This document shows positions 25,016 to 33,465 of a stretch of 38,364 bases of DNA, piece after piece. The stretch's first letter is position 1. Every line of letters starts with the position of its first letter. The stretch is taken from positions 1 through 38,364 of the forward strand of contig PSRJ01000257.1 of assembly GCA_003175985.1 (NCBI GenBank). The letters run 5' to 3'. The notes below the pieces were generated by a model that did no database searches, was not told the DNA's origin, and saw only the letters and a list, made by a program, of their open reading frames with translations. The position numbers were made by a program, and so were the translations under genes. Source of the DNA: Terriglobia bacterium (GTDB lineage: Bacteria; Acidobacteriota; Terriglobia; Bryobacterales; Bryobacteraceae).

Positions 25016-25983
25016 GACCGCTGCCGTCGCGGGCGAAGTACCCGGGTCCACCACATAATGGCTCCCGTGACGAACATCACCGCGGGCGCAATTCCGAACA
25101 GAGCCCAGACCGCCTTGGTTGTCTGATCGCACAGGCCGGGACCGTGGCACGGAATCCCGATACCGTTAATACGGCCGAAATGCAGGTAGGCCAGCCAGTA
25201 GATAATCTGGTCGGTGACGCGCCCTCCGGCATTCGCGGGAGTGGGAGGCTCGATCCGATCGGCAATATCCTGGAACGAATCGGGAATGCCGAGATACACG
25301 CCGCTGACCGCAAACACCAGCAGGAACGCCAGGCTCCAGAAGCCGATCATGCTGTGCAGATGCCAGTTCAGACGCTTCCATCCCAGGCCGCGATGCACGG
25401 TGAGGCTGCGGCGCCAGGTCTTGATGCCGGGCCACCAGATCACCATCCCCGTAACCGTCATCACGAGCACGGCGAGCGCACCGGCGGCGTTCACTTTTCT
25501 GCCGTTCGAGCCGGCGAGCAGATTGTCATGCAGATCGAGGAGCGTCGAAACGAGCCAGATGCTGATTGCCACGGAACGGCCGAGATCGCTGCCGCTCCGC
25601 GGATCGAACAGGCGCTTCTTGATATCGTTGCCGCGCTGGAGAGAGACATCCACGGCCTGATCGGGGTTCCGCGCGCGGCCGAGACGCACGACTTTGTAGC
25701 CGGGGTAAAATCGCGTGGCTGCTTCCCGAAGCTGGTCGTCCGTGAGTCGCGGCGCCGAACTTGTCGAGAGGATCGGCTGCGGCGTGGCTGCGCGGTAGAG
25801 CTCGTTGCGATAAACCAGCACGCTGCCGGTGAGACTGATCAGGAAGACGTAAAGACCGAGCCCGATGCCGCTCCACAGGTGCACCTGAAAGAGCGCCTTT
25901 CGCAACCAGATCTTTTGCGGCTGGCGCACCCAGCGCTGCCACAGGCTCCGCCGATTGCTTTCAGAAACTGTCGTGGGCGGCAA
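25012..25983 (-). CDS. PepSY-associated transmembrane protein (PiuB/FoxB-like)
   Basis: 323 residues with four membrane helices (about 35-55, 165-185, 212-235 and 285-305) and an extracytoplasmic PepSY-like loop (LTDDQLREAATRFYPGYKVVRLG...RLFDPRSG). Conserved His in helix 1 (FQVHLWSGIGLGLY), in LDLHDNLL, and in NWHLHSMIGFWS is as in the PepSY_TM family, several of which are haem-containing reductases that release iron from siderophores. The start is TTG at 25983 with GGAGG (25997-25993) upstream. That start lies inside a decayed 3' end of a TonB-receptor gene. A link to iron uptake is inferred from family and neighbours. Confidence 0.88.
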   Translation of the reverse strand: MPPTTVSESNRRSLWQRWVRQPQKIWLRKALFQVHLWSGIGLGLYVFLISLTGSVLVYRNELYRAATPQPILSTSSAPRLTDDQLREAATRFYPGYKVVRLGRARNPDQAVDVSLQRGNDIKKRLFDPRSGSDLGRSVAISIWLVSTLLDLHDNLLAGSNGRKVNAAGALAVLVMTVTGMVIWWPGIKTWRRSLTVHRGLGWKRLNWHLHSMIGFWSLAFLLVFAVSGVYLGIPDSFQDIADRIEPPTPANAGGRVTDQIIYWLAYLHFGRINGIGIPCHGPGLCDQTTKAVWALFGIAPAVMFVTGAIMWWTRVLRPRRQRS

Positions 25984-26028
25984 AATCGTGATCCTCCAGC
26001 TTACGTCCGATAGATTTTACAATTTCTG
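25957..26028 (-). pseudogene. Remnant of a TonB-dependent receptor 3' end
   Basis: By eye this stretch matches 33439-33515, the 3' end of the intact receptor downstream. Shared blocks include ACGTCCGATAG, ATTTTAC, TGATCCTC and AGAAACTGT (plus-strand sense), separated by small indels. Read on the minus strand, the end gives ...DFAAHDSF-stop against QFAIKYSF-stop of the intact gene, with TGA in place of TAA. Upstream (beyond 26028) the similarity is lost. The TTG start of the PepSY gene lies inside this remnant. Confidence 0.7.
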
Positions 26029-26037
26029 GGTGGACCT

Positions 26038-26053
26038 GGTTTGCATGCAAACC
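26038..26053. promoter_or_regulatory. 16-bp perfect palindrome GGTTTGCATGCAAACC
   Basis: The palindrome extends to 24 bp (26034-26057) with a single mismatched pair. It lies between the divergent PepSY and TonB-receptor genes. On the minus strand it covers the -35 region of a possible PepSY promoter whose -10 would be TAAAAT at 26019-26014. Its TGCATGCA core recurs near the start sites of both receptor genes. It is likely an operator; the regulator is unknown. Confidence 0.6.
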
Positions 26054-26121
26054 GGGTGGGCTTTTGACAAGACGCATTCTCCGAAACATCGCACGCAAAG
26101 ATATCAATAACAGACTTCCCA

Positions 26122-26150
26122 TTGACACCTTGCGGTCGATGGAGTACAAT
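26122..26150 (+). promoter_or_regulatory. Near-consensus sigma-70-type promoter of TonB receptor 1
   Basis: TTGACA (26122-26127), a 17-base spacer and TACAAT (26145-26150) give 11 of 12 consensus bases. Transcription should start near 26157, leaving a leader of about 100 bases before the ATG at 26259. Confidence 0.8.
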
Positions 26151-26165
26151 CCGGCAATTCGCATT

Positions 26166-26173
26166 TGCATGCA
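26166..26173. promoter_or_regulatory. TGCATGCA operator-like motif over the receptor 1 start site
   Basis: TGCATGCA begins 15 bases after the -10 hexamer, at about +10 of the predicted transcript. The same octamer has a similar position at the promoter of the second receptor. A factor bound here would block transcription, so a repressor is the simplest reading. Confidence 0.5.
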
Positions 26174-26258
26174 TCAGGTTTGAAGTCCAGGTGTGCAATG
26201 CCCGGGGGGTCGTCCACCAACGTGGCCCGGAACTTCTGTTTGAGAAGGAGCTCAAGTT

Positions 26259-29200
26259 ATGTCGACTGGGCAGTCCAAGCTGACAACATTGTTCGTATTT
26301 CTCGCAGGCGCGATCGCGTTTGCGCAGTCGAATCAAGGCACTATTACCGGAACGATTTCCGACCCGGCGGGCGCGGTTATTCCATCGGCCGTGATTGAGG
26401 CTAAGAACGCAGATACCGGTGTTGTCTATCAAGGCGGCACTTCCAACACCGGCAATTACGTCATCCCGGTACCTTCGGGCACCTACGAGGTCTCGGTAAC
26501 GGTACCCGGCTTCAAACGGTTTGTGCAGTCCAACCTGCGGGTAATCGTCGCTACGGACACGCGCAAGGACATAACACTCGAGGTGGGCACGGCTAATGAA
26601 GTAGTGACCGTGGCCGAAACGGCGCCGTTGCTCAAGACCGAGAGCGGCGAAATGAGCCATCTCGTCGAAGTGAAAGATGTCGTCGAGCTGCCACTCCTCA
26701 CCATTTCGGGCGGGGGCTATGCCGGCGCCACCACCATGGGCAATATCCGCAATCCGCTGCAAACGTCTGTGCTTCTTCCCGGCGTCTCTTTTGCCAACGA
26801 CATGCAGCTAGTGGTGAACGGATTGCCGAGCAATAGCGAAACCATCCGCATCGAAGGCCAGGACTCGACCGGAACCCTGTGGAAAGTCTACCAGCAGCGG
26901 AGCCAGACCATGGGCGTGGAAGCCGTCCAGGAGGTCAACGTCCAAACCAGCAATTTTGCCGCGGAATATGGGCAAGCCGGAGGCGGCTACTTCAACTTCA
27001 CCATGAAGTCCGGCACTAATTCGCTCCACGGAAGCGGCTATGACTATCTGGTAAATGAAGCGTTCAACGGCGGTTTGCCGTTTACCGATGCCGGCACTCT
27101 GACTCCCCTCAAAGCGGGCCAGCACATCCGGAATACGCAGCGCCGCAATGATTTCGGCGGTACCATCGGCGGCCCCATCCGCATTCCCAAGGTGTACAAC
27201 GGCGCCAACAAAACCTTTTTCTTTTTCAATTTCGAGCAGTACCGCGAAGCCCGGCAGATCTCCAACGGGGTCATGAGCGTGCCAACCCCGGCGTACCGGG
27301 CCGGCGACTTCGGCACTTCCGGGTGTTTGAGTTATAACGCCGCCGCCGGCCGCTGTAATGGGCCCAACTCTCCGCTCACCATCGGCGGTGCCCAGGCCGT
27401 CGATTCGAACGGCACGGCGCTCACGTATGGACAGGTTTTCGATCCATCTACCACTCGCGTGGTGAACGGGTCAACCGTTCGCGACCCGTTTCCTAACGGT
27501 GTGATACCGGTCGCGCGTTTCGATCCGGTGTCGCTGAAAATTCAGAGCATGCTTCCCATGCCGAATGCGCCGGGGATCATCAACAATTTCAACATACCCT
27601 CCTACACCAACTGGACGCACACGACGAATTACTCCTGGAAGATCGACCATTCGCTCAGCCCGACCATGAAGCTCTCCTGGTACTTATCGCGCTATGGCTG
27701 GAACTCCCCCAACGCCAACGGAATCACGGCCGATTTCACTGGCTCGGTGCCGACCGCCTACCGCAACCTGACGACTCGTGTGAACTTCGATTACACGATC
27801 AAGCCCACGCTGCTTCTGCACGTCGGGGTGGGTTACCTCCACCAGTTCGAACCCACGATTCCGAGGCCTTTCGACGAGAACTCGCTCGGTCTGCACGGGT
27901 ATTTCGATGAAACCCTCTTCCCGAGCATTTTCAATCTGGGCAGCCCAACAACCGCTCCTACGGGCGGGTGGGGTTGCGTCTCATCCGCAATCCCATGCGG
28001 TGCCTCAGCCCTTTTCGCCAATGTCAACGGGGTCGGAGGGGCGTTCAAGACACGTCTCTATGAAGAGAAGTCCACGGCCAACGCCAGCCTGACCTGGGTC
28101 AAGGGAAACCATATTTTCAAATACGGCGGAGAAACGACGATCGAAGGATACCCCAACATCAGTAGCTGGCGCGCCAACGGTTTCTTCGTGTTCAATAACG
28201 CCGAGACGTCCGACCCCTGGCAAAATGGCCAGCCCCTCAACCTCACCAATGGCACCGGCTTCAACTACGCCAGCTTCATGCTGGGCTTCCCCGATCAGTT
28301 GCAGCTGAGTCCTCTGAATAGCACGAAGCTCGGCAATCACTCCCTGGGGTTTTACGGGCAGGATAGCTGGAAGGTCACGCGTAAGCTGACTCTGGATCTT
28401 GGGCTGCGCTATGATTTCCAAACCTACCTGAAGGAGCAATACAACCGGATGCAGGAAGTCTCCTGGACTACGCCAAACCCAACGGTGGGAGGGCTTCCGG
28501 GTACCGGCATTTATGAGGGTTCCGGCCCCGGAGCTCACTGCAACTGCGACTTCTCCCACAATTACAAGTACGCTTTCGGGCCGCGAGTGGGAGCGGCTTA
28601 CCAGATCAACCCGAAGACGGTGCTGCGAGCCGGCGCCGGCGTGATGTATGGAACGACGCAGACCCCGCAGGGCCTTTCCTATGGCGTCGCCGACTATTAC
28701 ACGTTCAATGCCTTAGGGTACGGCATCACTCCGCTCCCCAACGGGCTTCAGGGTGGGAATCCGGCTCCCAATCTCAAATTCCCCGACTTCAGCCCTGGCA
28801 AATACCCGGTAGGAGCCGGCGGTTTGCTGCCGCCGGGAAATCCGAATATTTACTATTCTCCCGAGTCGCGGCCTGCGCGCATTCTACAGTACAGCTTCGG
28901 GCTCCAGCGCCAGGTGCAAGAAGACATCGTGATGGAATTGACCTACGTGGGGAACCGCGAGGTGTGGGGGGCGGCGCCTTTCCTCGATCAGATCTCTTCC
29001 AACAGCCTTACCCCTGCGATCCTCGCCGCACGCGGGCTCAGTCTCAACAATGCGGCAGACCGTGCCCTGCTCACCACCCCGATCGGTTCGCCTCTAGCCG
29101 CGTCGCGCGGCTTCTTCCCGGCCTACCAGGGGATGCCGCCAAACGCAACGGTCGCCCAAAATCTCCGCCCGTCGCCACAGTTCCTTGCTCCAACCGCTGT

Positions 29201-30065
29201 CGATCTGGGCCCGCCCATCGGCAAAACCTGGTACGACTCGCTGCAGTTTAAGGCCACCAAGCGCTTCTCACACGGGTTGTCCGTGCAGGGATCGTTCGTC
29301 TTGGCCAAAGGCCTGGTGCTGGGCACGGGAGCGGAAGCCGGCAACATTACAACCCTCTCCGGTATCCCGATTTACAACGATATTTACAACTACGGAATCA
29401 ACAAGCAGCTCAACCAATTGGTCAGGCCGGACGCCGCGGTCATTTCCGGCACCTATGTCACTCCTAAGATCGCCGGGGACGCCAAGGGAATGAAGGCCCT
29501 CTCTCAGGTACTCCGCGACTGGCAATTGGGGTGGGTCCTGCGCTATCAAAACGGAGAGCTCATCCAAACTCCGTACTCCAGCAACCAGCTCAACCTGCAG
29601 CTCGCCCGCGCAACGCCGACATTTTGGAACTACGTTCCCGGCGTTCCCCGGCTGAACGTAGATCCGAACTGCGGTTGCTTCAACCCCCAAACCACGCTGG
29701 TCCTCAATAAGAACGCGTGGACGGATGCCCCGGGCGGAACTTTCGGAGTCTCGGCGCCGTTCTACGACGAGTACCGCTGGCAGCGGCAGCCGTCAGAGTC
29801 CGCGAGCTTTGGCCGGAATTTCCGGATGGGCCGCGACGGCAAATACAATCTGTTTGTTCGCGCCGAGTTCCAGAACATCCTCAACCGGCACTTCCTTTCG
29901 AAGCCTTTGACGGGGACAAACAGCCCGGCGCTTAGCGCCAACCCCTTGACGCCGGCTACCGCGACCGGAGGAGTGTACACGGGAGGTTACGGCTATATCG
30001 CAACGATCGGGGGAGCCGGTGCTGTCCCGCGCAGCGGCCAGATTGTCGCGCGGTTCACTTTCTGA
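26259..30065 (+). CDS. TonB-dependent receptor with carboxypeptidase-regulatory-like domain (Oar-like), receptor 1
   Basis: A 1268-residue outer-membrane protein. A signal peptide (about 1-23, ending IAFAQ) is followed by a beta-sandwich CarboxypepD_reg-like domain (about 25-110, GTITGTISDPAGAVIPSAVIEAKN...SGTYEVSVTVPGFKRF). The plug comes next (about 115-260, with LLPGVSFANDMQLVVNGLPSNSETIRIEGQDSTG and QEVNVQTSNFAAEYGQAGGGYFNFTMKSGTNSLHGSGYDY), then a long beta-barrel ending GQIVARFTF with the C-terminal Phe needed for BAM insertion. This Oar-like class is strongly expanded in Acidobacteriota; its substrates are mostly unknown. AAGGAG lies eight bases before the ATG. A strong promoter and TGCATGCA motifs lie upstream. 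Confidence 0.95.
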   Translation: MSTGQSKLTTLFVFLAGAIAFAQSNQGTITGTISDPAGAVIPSAVIEAKNADTGVVYQGGTSNTGNYVIPVPSGTYEVSVTVPGFKRFVQSNLRVIVATDTRKDITLEVGTANEVVTVAETAPLLKTESGEMSHLVEVKDVVELPLLTISGGGYAGATTMGNIRNPLQTSVLLPGVSFANDMQLVVNGLPSNSETIRIEGQDSTGTLWKVYQQRSQTMGVEAVQEVNVQTSNFAAEYGQAGGGYFNFTMKSGTNSLHGSGYDYLVNEAFNGGLPFTDAGTLTPLKAGQHIRNTQRRNDFGGTIGGPIRIPKVYNGANKTFFFFNFEQYREARQISNGVMSVPTPAYRAGDFGTSGCLSYNAAAGRCNGPNSPLTIGGAQAVDSNGTALTYGQVFDPSTTRVVNGSTVRDPFPNGVIPVARFDPVSLKIQSMLPMPNAPGIINNFNIPSYTNWTHTTNYSWKIDHSLSPTMKLSWYLSRYGWNSPNANGITADFTGSVPTAYRNLTTRVNFDYTIKPTLLLHVGVGYLHQFEPTIPRPFDENSLGLHGYFDETLFPSIFNLGSPTTAPTGGWGCVSSAIPCGASALFANVNGVGGAFKTRLYEEKSTANASLTWVKGNHIFKYGGETTIEGYPNISSWRANGFFVFNNAETSDPWQNGQPLNLTNGTGFNYASFMLGFPDQLQLSPLNSTKLGNHSLGFYGQDSWKVTRKLTLDLGLRYDFQTYLKEQYNRMQEVSWTTPNPTVGGLPGTGIYEGSGPGAHCNCDFSHNYKYAFGPRVGAAYQINPKTVLRAGAGVMYGTTQTPQGLSYGVADYYTFNALGYGITPLPNGLQGGNPAPNLKFPDFSPGKYPVGAGGLLPPGNPNIYYSPESRPARILQYSFGLQRQVQEDIVMELTYVGNREVWGAAPFLDQISSNSLTPAILAARGLSLNNAADRALLTTPIGSPLAASRGFFPAYQGMPPNATVAQNLRPSPQFLAPTAVDLGPPIGKTWYDSLQFKATKRFSHGLSVQGSFVLAKGLVLGTGAEAGNITTLSGIPIYNDIYNYGINKQLNQLVRPDAAVISGTYVTPKIAGDAKGMKALSQVLRDWQLGWVLRYQNGELIQTPYSSNQLNLQLARATPTFWNYVPGVPRLNVDPNCGCFNPQTTLVLNKNAWTDAPGGTFGVSAPFYDEYRWQRQPSESASFGRNFRMGRDGKYNLFVRAEFQNILNRHFLSKPLTGTNSPALSANPLTPATATGGVYTGGYGYIATIGGAGAVPRSGQIVARFTF

Positions 30066-30084
30066 GCTATTGCAGCAGATCGAG

Positions 30085-30121
30085 CGCCGGCGGGCGGAAT
30101 TCGGTATCGGAGCCGCCGGCG
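30085..30121 (+). terminator. Stem-loop after TonB receptor 1
   Basis: A 9-bp GC-rich stem (CGCCGGCGG at 30085-30093 with CCGCCGGCG at 30113-30121) encloses a 19-base loop, about 20 bases after the stop. A weak AT stretch (GTTAATTTAATT) follows. It is a plausible but imperfect intrinsic terminator. Confidence 0.4.
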
Positions 30122-30228
30122 GCGATGTTAATTTAATTGCTTGCGCGGTGTGCATGCGTCCCCGAGAGCGACATTGCAAGAAACTGGAGAACTCTCAGTC
30201 GGGATTAGGTAAGATGCATCTCGCAGCC

Positions 30229-30447
30229 TCACGCAGCCTGGTGCGTCGGCTCGTGATGGAGACGCATCAACTGCTCTGCTCGCAATGCGACCATCGCGTA
30301 AGCCTTGCCGCTATCATCGGAAAACTCGACCTCGTAGACCCCGGGGGCCCAGCTCTCAACAACGGTACCAACCTGGCCGCGGACCAATCCCTCTCCAGGC
30401 AGGTCCTCGAGCAGTGCAACGACGGAATGCATCTCGATGTCTGCCAT
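30229..30447 (-). CDS. DUF4926-family small protein
   Basis: 72 residues. The pattern MHSVVALLEDLPGEGLVRGQVGTVVESWAPGVYEVEFSDDSGKAYAMVALRAEQLMRL is that of DUF4926, a small SH3-like beta-barrel family. GAAGGA lies a few bases before the ATG at 30447. It follows the DUF6883 gene by 18 bases; these two families are often adjacent in bacteria. This arrangement resembles a small two-component module such as toxin-antitoxin or immunity pairs, but no activity is established that I can name. Confidence 0.82.
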   Translation of the reverse strand: MADIEMHSVVALLEDLPGEGLVRGQVGTVVESWAPGVYEVEFSDDSGKAYAMVALRAEQLMRLHHEPTHQAA

Positions 30448-30465
30448 CTCGATCCTTCTTCCTTC

Positions 30466-30795
30466 CTATAGTACAAAACAACTCGTCAACCGCGGCAAAT
30501 CTTCACCGATTCGTACGATCCACGTGCTCCGAAGCCTCACAGTTTTTACCGGACGGACCAGATCGAAATCGACCGTGTAGCGCTGGCCGTACAGGCTTGG
30601 GCCGCCTAGCTCGGCTTCCGAGTTGCGGGCCGCCGCGAGCAGCGCTTCCTTGAGTACGTCCGAGTCGGCTTGAGCGATGCCAACAGATGCAAAAACCCGT
30701 GCCTTGTTTCGGCCACGTGGATGATGCGGGTTCAAGCAGTATTCTTCGAGCTTTCGACGGTCGACAATGGCGCGGTCGCCATTCGGAAGCTTCAT
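30466..30795 (-). CDS. DUF6883-family small protein
   Basis: 109 residues. The motifs DRAIVDRRKLEEYCLNPHHPRGRNKARVF and YGQRYTVDFDL...VRSTWIVRIGEDLPRLTSCFVL-type end match the DUF6883 family. Conserved His/Arg-rich PHHPRGRNKAR together with a C-terminal W-I-V-R strand looks like a compact nucleic-acid or toxin-like fold, but this is only a resemblance. The start is the ATG at 30795. It is probably co-transcribed with the DUF4926 gene. Remnants of another toxin-antitoxin module lie immediately upstream, suggesting an accessory insertion hot-spot. Confidence 0.8.
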   Translation of the reverse strand: MKLPNGDRAIVDRRKLEEYCLNPHHPRGRNKARVFASVGIAQADSDVLKEALLAAARNSEAELGGPSLYGQRYTVDFDLVRPVKTVRLRSTWIVRIGEDLPRLTSCFVL

Positions 30796-30899
30796 CTCGG
30801 AACGAGCGTAACAGATCGCGATCGGTTAACGATCCGGTTGGTCGGAGTTTGTGTGCGGCTCGGGCCGCCGACCGATTGGCTCCCCAGGCAGGATTGGAA

Positions 30900-31061
30900 C
30901 TCCACCCGGCGCACCAGGCAGGCGTCCGCAAGGCTCATCGGTACGCTTGCGTGTTTCCGCAAAAGGGTTACCACTACCTCCACGTTGTCATCCAGGTTGA
31001 AGCCCGGAACAATGGATCTGCGCGAAAGCATTGCGCTCAGTCCTGGGCGCCATAGCCCGTG
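30900..31061 (-). pseudogene. PIN-domain (VapC-like) toxin remnant
   Basis: One frame reads LSAMLSRRSIVPGFNLDDNVEVVVTLLRKHASVPMSLADACLVRRVE, which matches the C-terminal half of PIN toxins, including the M-S-L-A-D-A-C-L-V-R segment with its metal-binding Asp. The N-terminal half with the first catalytic Asp is missing, and the expected final strand (DxDFxxYR-like) is degraded, so no functional toxin is encoded. It lies on the same strand as, and just after, an antitoxin-like fragment. Confidence 0.5.
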
Positions 31062-31225
31062 GTTTTCAAGTAACTCTTCCTTCGCCCGCTCAAGTCGGCA
31101 GGCAAGCCGTCCACCGACCCGATGAGGTCGGCTATGAGACTGAGTCGCGTGGGCGAATCGCCCGAGGGGGGGCGCCACGTTGCAGGCGTTCGCGGACAAT
31201 GTCCGACTTCGATCTCATCCGTTTC
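31037..31225 (-). pseudogene. Antitoxin (VapB-like) C-terminal remnant
   Basis: A frame bounded by stops reads RLSLIADLIGSVDGLPADLSGRRKSYLKTTGYG near its end. This resembles the C-terminal toxin-binding tail of antitoxins that pair with PIN toxins (an A-D-L-I-G-S-V-x-G, D-L-S, Y-L-x-x-G-Y-G pattern). No start codon and no DNA-binding N-terminus are found. The tail runs straight into the PIN remnant, implying a deletion that joined the antitoxin end to the middle of the toxin. Confidence 0.45.
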
Positions 31226-31290
31226 AAAGTATTACACCACCGCCAGGCAGCCATGCAAGCAAGACAGATACGGAACAACGCCGGTTGCCG

Positions 31291-33465
31291 CTACTGCCCG
31301 AGGCGTTGGAGCACTTCCAAAGCCTGCGCGCGCACTTCGGCATCCGAGCCATTAGCGGCAATGGTCAAGTGTTGGCGCGCGGCGCCGGCATTGCCGCTGC
31401 GGCCCAAAGCCATCGCCAATTCGAAATGGGCGCGCCAGAGATCGGGCTGCAAGCGAACCGCGGTTTCCAACTGGCGAATAGCCGCGGGAAATTCGCTGTG
31501 GTCCGCGAGGAGCCGGCCGTAGTCCATTCGTGCTTCCGCTACATCCGGTTTCAGCCGAATCGCCTGTTCGAATTGAAAACGCGCTTCGGGGATTTCGCCG
31601 CGTGTGGCCAGTACACGCGCCAGGTTCAGGCGCCACTCGGCAATACCCGGCTGGATGCGCAGCGCCTCGCGAAAGTGCTGCACGGCGGCGGCCTGGTCGC
31701 CCATGCCCCACTCGACGTTGGCGAGGTTGTTGTGCAGTTCCGGCAGTTCCGGATCAAGGGTAAGCGCGCGCGCCAGATCGGTTCGCGCTTCCGCGCCTTT
31801 GTCCTCCTGCCATAGAACCCAGCCCAGTGTTCCCCAGGCCAGCGGCTCGTCTGCCGCCAAACCGGCGGCCTCGCGCAGTACTGTCTCTGCTTGGGGGAAC
31901 TGCCGATTCTCCATGAACGCATTGCCAAGCTGAATGAGGCGAAAGGCGGTGTGCTCCCGCCGCGCCGCCTCTTCGTAATAAGGAATTGCTTTGGCAAAAT
32001 CGCCGGCCGCGCGATAGCCCTGGCCCAGTTCCGCATAGAAACCGGCCTGCTGCGGGTGGTAACGTTCCAAGAGGCCCGCCAGCCGGGGCAAACCTTCCGT
32101 GAGGTTTCGCCGGTAGCGAACTTGCGCGGCCGCCGTGTAGAGCGCATTCTCCGGGGTATCGGCGAGTGGGGCCGGATAATAAGGGACTACGGGGCCCTGA
32201 TACCGATCCGACTCGATGACCTCCGTCTTCATTGCCAGAAGATCCCCAGCCGGTTTTTTTCGCTGGATCCAATGATCGGTCATGACCACGTGCACGACGT
32301 CATCGGTTCTGCGTTTGGGCATGTGGCAGGCAATGCAATCGGCTCCGGCGGCATGTAACTGAGCCGCGACGGCCACGGAGCGGTGACACTGGCTGCAAAC
32401 CGCGTTGTAGTGGGCCGAAGCCTCCGTTCCGCGCGGGATATTGTGCGGGTCGTGGCAGGTGGTGCAGCGCAGCTTGCCGGCGCTTTGAAGGTAGCACTGC
32501 GACTGGCGCAGCCGGTACGCGCCATGCGCAATTTCAAACCGGTCTTTCATTCCCCCTGGCCGGTCGAATTCCACGCTGAAATCGCCCAACGGCTGACCGG
32601 GAATATACGAAAACGGCGCCCGGTCAAAGCGGCGGATGGAGTGCGGAAGATCCAGGCTGGTGGTCTCGAGGTGGCACTGCATGCATAGTTCGAGTTCCCG
32701 GCCGGGAGTCAGGCGCTTCGGGTTAATGATGGCGTCCCGAATTTGCTCCGGCCGTCCGCCGGCGGAAGCCAGAGCCACATGCCTCTGACCGGGGCCATGG
32801 CACCGCTGGCAATCGATTCCTTCGGGAAGGGGCTCGACGAAAGTCATCTCCGCGTTCGCAGCACGTTCGAACGCCTCGGGAATCTTAGGATATGCATCGT
32901 GGCAAAAGATGCACTCGTAGTGCACGGGACGGATCGAGCCCGGGAAGTCCGGTTGATCGTACCCTGGGCTCATGTCCCAATAGCCGCCCTTTTCCGAATA
33001 CCAACTTAAAGGCAGGACCTGGAGCGCGCCGCGGCTCGTGAGATGCAAGTAAGTTAGCGAGTGATTTCCCGAGCCGGCAACGAAATCGGCTTGTTTCTCG
33101 TCGACATTCGTCTCTTTGCCGTTGAAGCCGATTTGCCACCGCCGCTGATAGTATTTGCCATCGCGGGCGGTCATGGAGAAATAGCTCTCCGAAGTTTTGT
33201 GATGGAATGGCGCCGGGAATTGAGGGACCTGTTCCGGCCGTACCCGCGCGAACGACCGCCCCATACCCGTTTTGCGGTATCCTGCGGCTAAATCGGCGTG
33301 GCAGCCGGTGCAAACGGCCGCGTTCACGTATGCATTTTCGGGATTCGCGGGAGGACGCGGCTGCCGCCGCGTATAAATCCAGACTCCCAGCAAACCAGCC
33401 GCGATCACCGCGGCTGCGGCCACGGCCGCGGGAAAGCGGCCTTTAGAAACTGTATTTGATGGCAA
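31291..33465 (-). CDS. Seven-haem cytochrome c with TPR repeats
   Basis: 724 residues. An N-terminal signal anchor (about 11-31) precedes seven CxxCH haem-binding motifs (CTGCH at 52-56, then CIFCH, CQRCH, CMQCH, CTTCH, CSQCH, CIACH) in the first 400 residues. At least six tetratricopeptide repeats follow (from about GFYAELGQGYRAAGDFAKAIPYYEEAARRE to the C-terminus). This suggests a periplasmic electron-transfer or nitrite/multicopper-like cytochrome scaffold with a protein-binding tail; the redox substrate is unknown. The TTG at 33465 overlaps the upstream receptor stop by 23 bases, so translation is probably coupled. A GTG inside the hydrophobic segment is a poorer start. Confidence 0.9.
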   Translation of the reverse strand: MPSNTVSKGRFPAAVAAAAVIAAGLLGVWIYTRRQPRPPANPENAYVNAAVCTGCHADLAAGYRKTGMGRSFARVRPEQVPQFPAPFHHKTSESYFSMTARDGKYYQRRWQIGFNGKETNVDEKQADFVAGSGNHSLTYLHLTSRGALQVLPLSWYSEKGGYWDMSPGYDQPDFPGSIRPVHYECIFCHDAYPKIPEAFERAANAEMTFVEPLPEGIDCQRCHGPGQRHVALASAGGRPEQIRDAIINPKRLTPGRELELCMQCHLETTSLDLPHSIRRFDRAPFSYIPGQPLGDFSVEFDRPGGMKDRFEIAHGAYRLRQSQCYLQSAGKLRCTTCHDPHNIPRGTEASAHYNAVCSQCHRSVAVAAQLHAAGADCIACHMPKRRTDDVVHVVMTDHWIQRKKPAGDLLAMKTEVIESDRYQGPVVPYYPAPLADTPENALYTAAAQVRYRRNLTEGLPRLAGLLERYHPQQAGFYAELGQGYRAAGDFAKAIPYYEEAARREHTAFRLIQLGNAFMENRQFPQAETVLREAAGLAADEPLAWGTLGWVLWQEDKGAEARTDLARALTLDPELPELHNNLANVEWGMGDQAAAVQHFREALRIQPGIAEWRLNLARVLATRGEIPEARFQFEQAIRLKPDVAEARMDYGRLLADHSEFPAAIRQLETAVRLQPDLWRAHFELAMALGRSGNAGAARQHLTIAANGSDAEVRAQALEVLQRLGQ

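Noticed and set aside
30792-31199. A 135-residue intact protein on the minus strand
   Set aside because: Only the middle resembles a PIN domain; the N-terminal part is a frame-shifted reading of the antitoxin-like tail and the C-terminus is degraded, so a remnant is the better call.
32678-32685. TGCATGCA inside the cytochrome gene as another operator
   Set aside because: It encodes part of the CMQCH haem motif and lies far from any promoter, so it is probably chance. The copy at 36695 is likewise within coding sequence.
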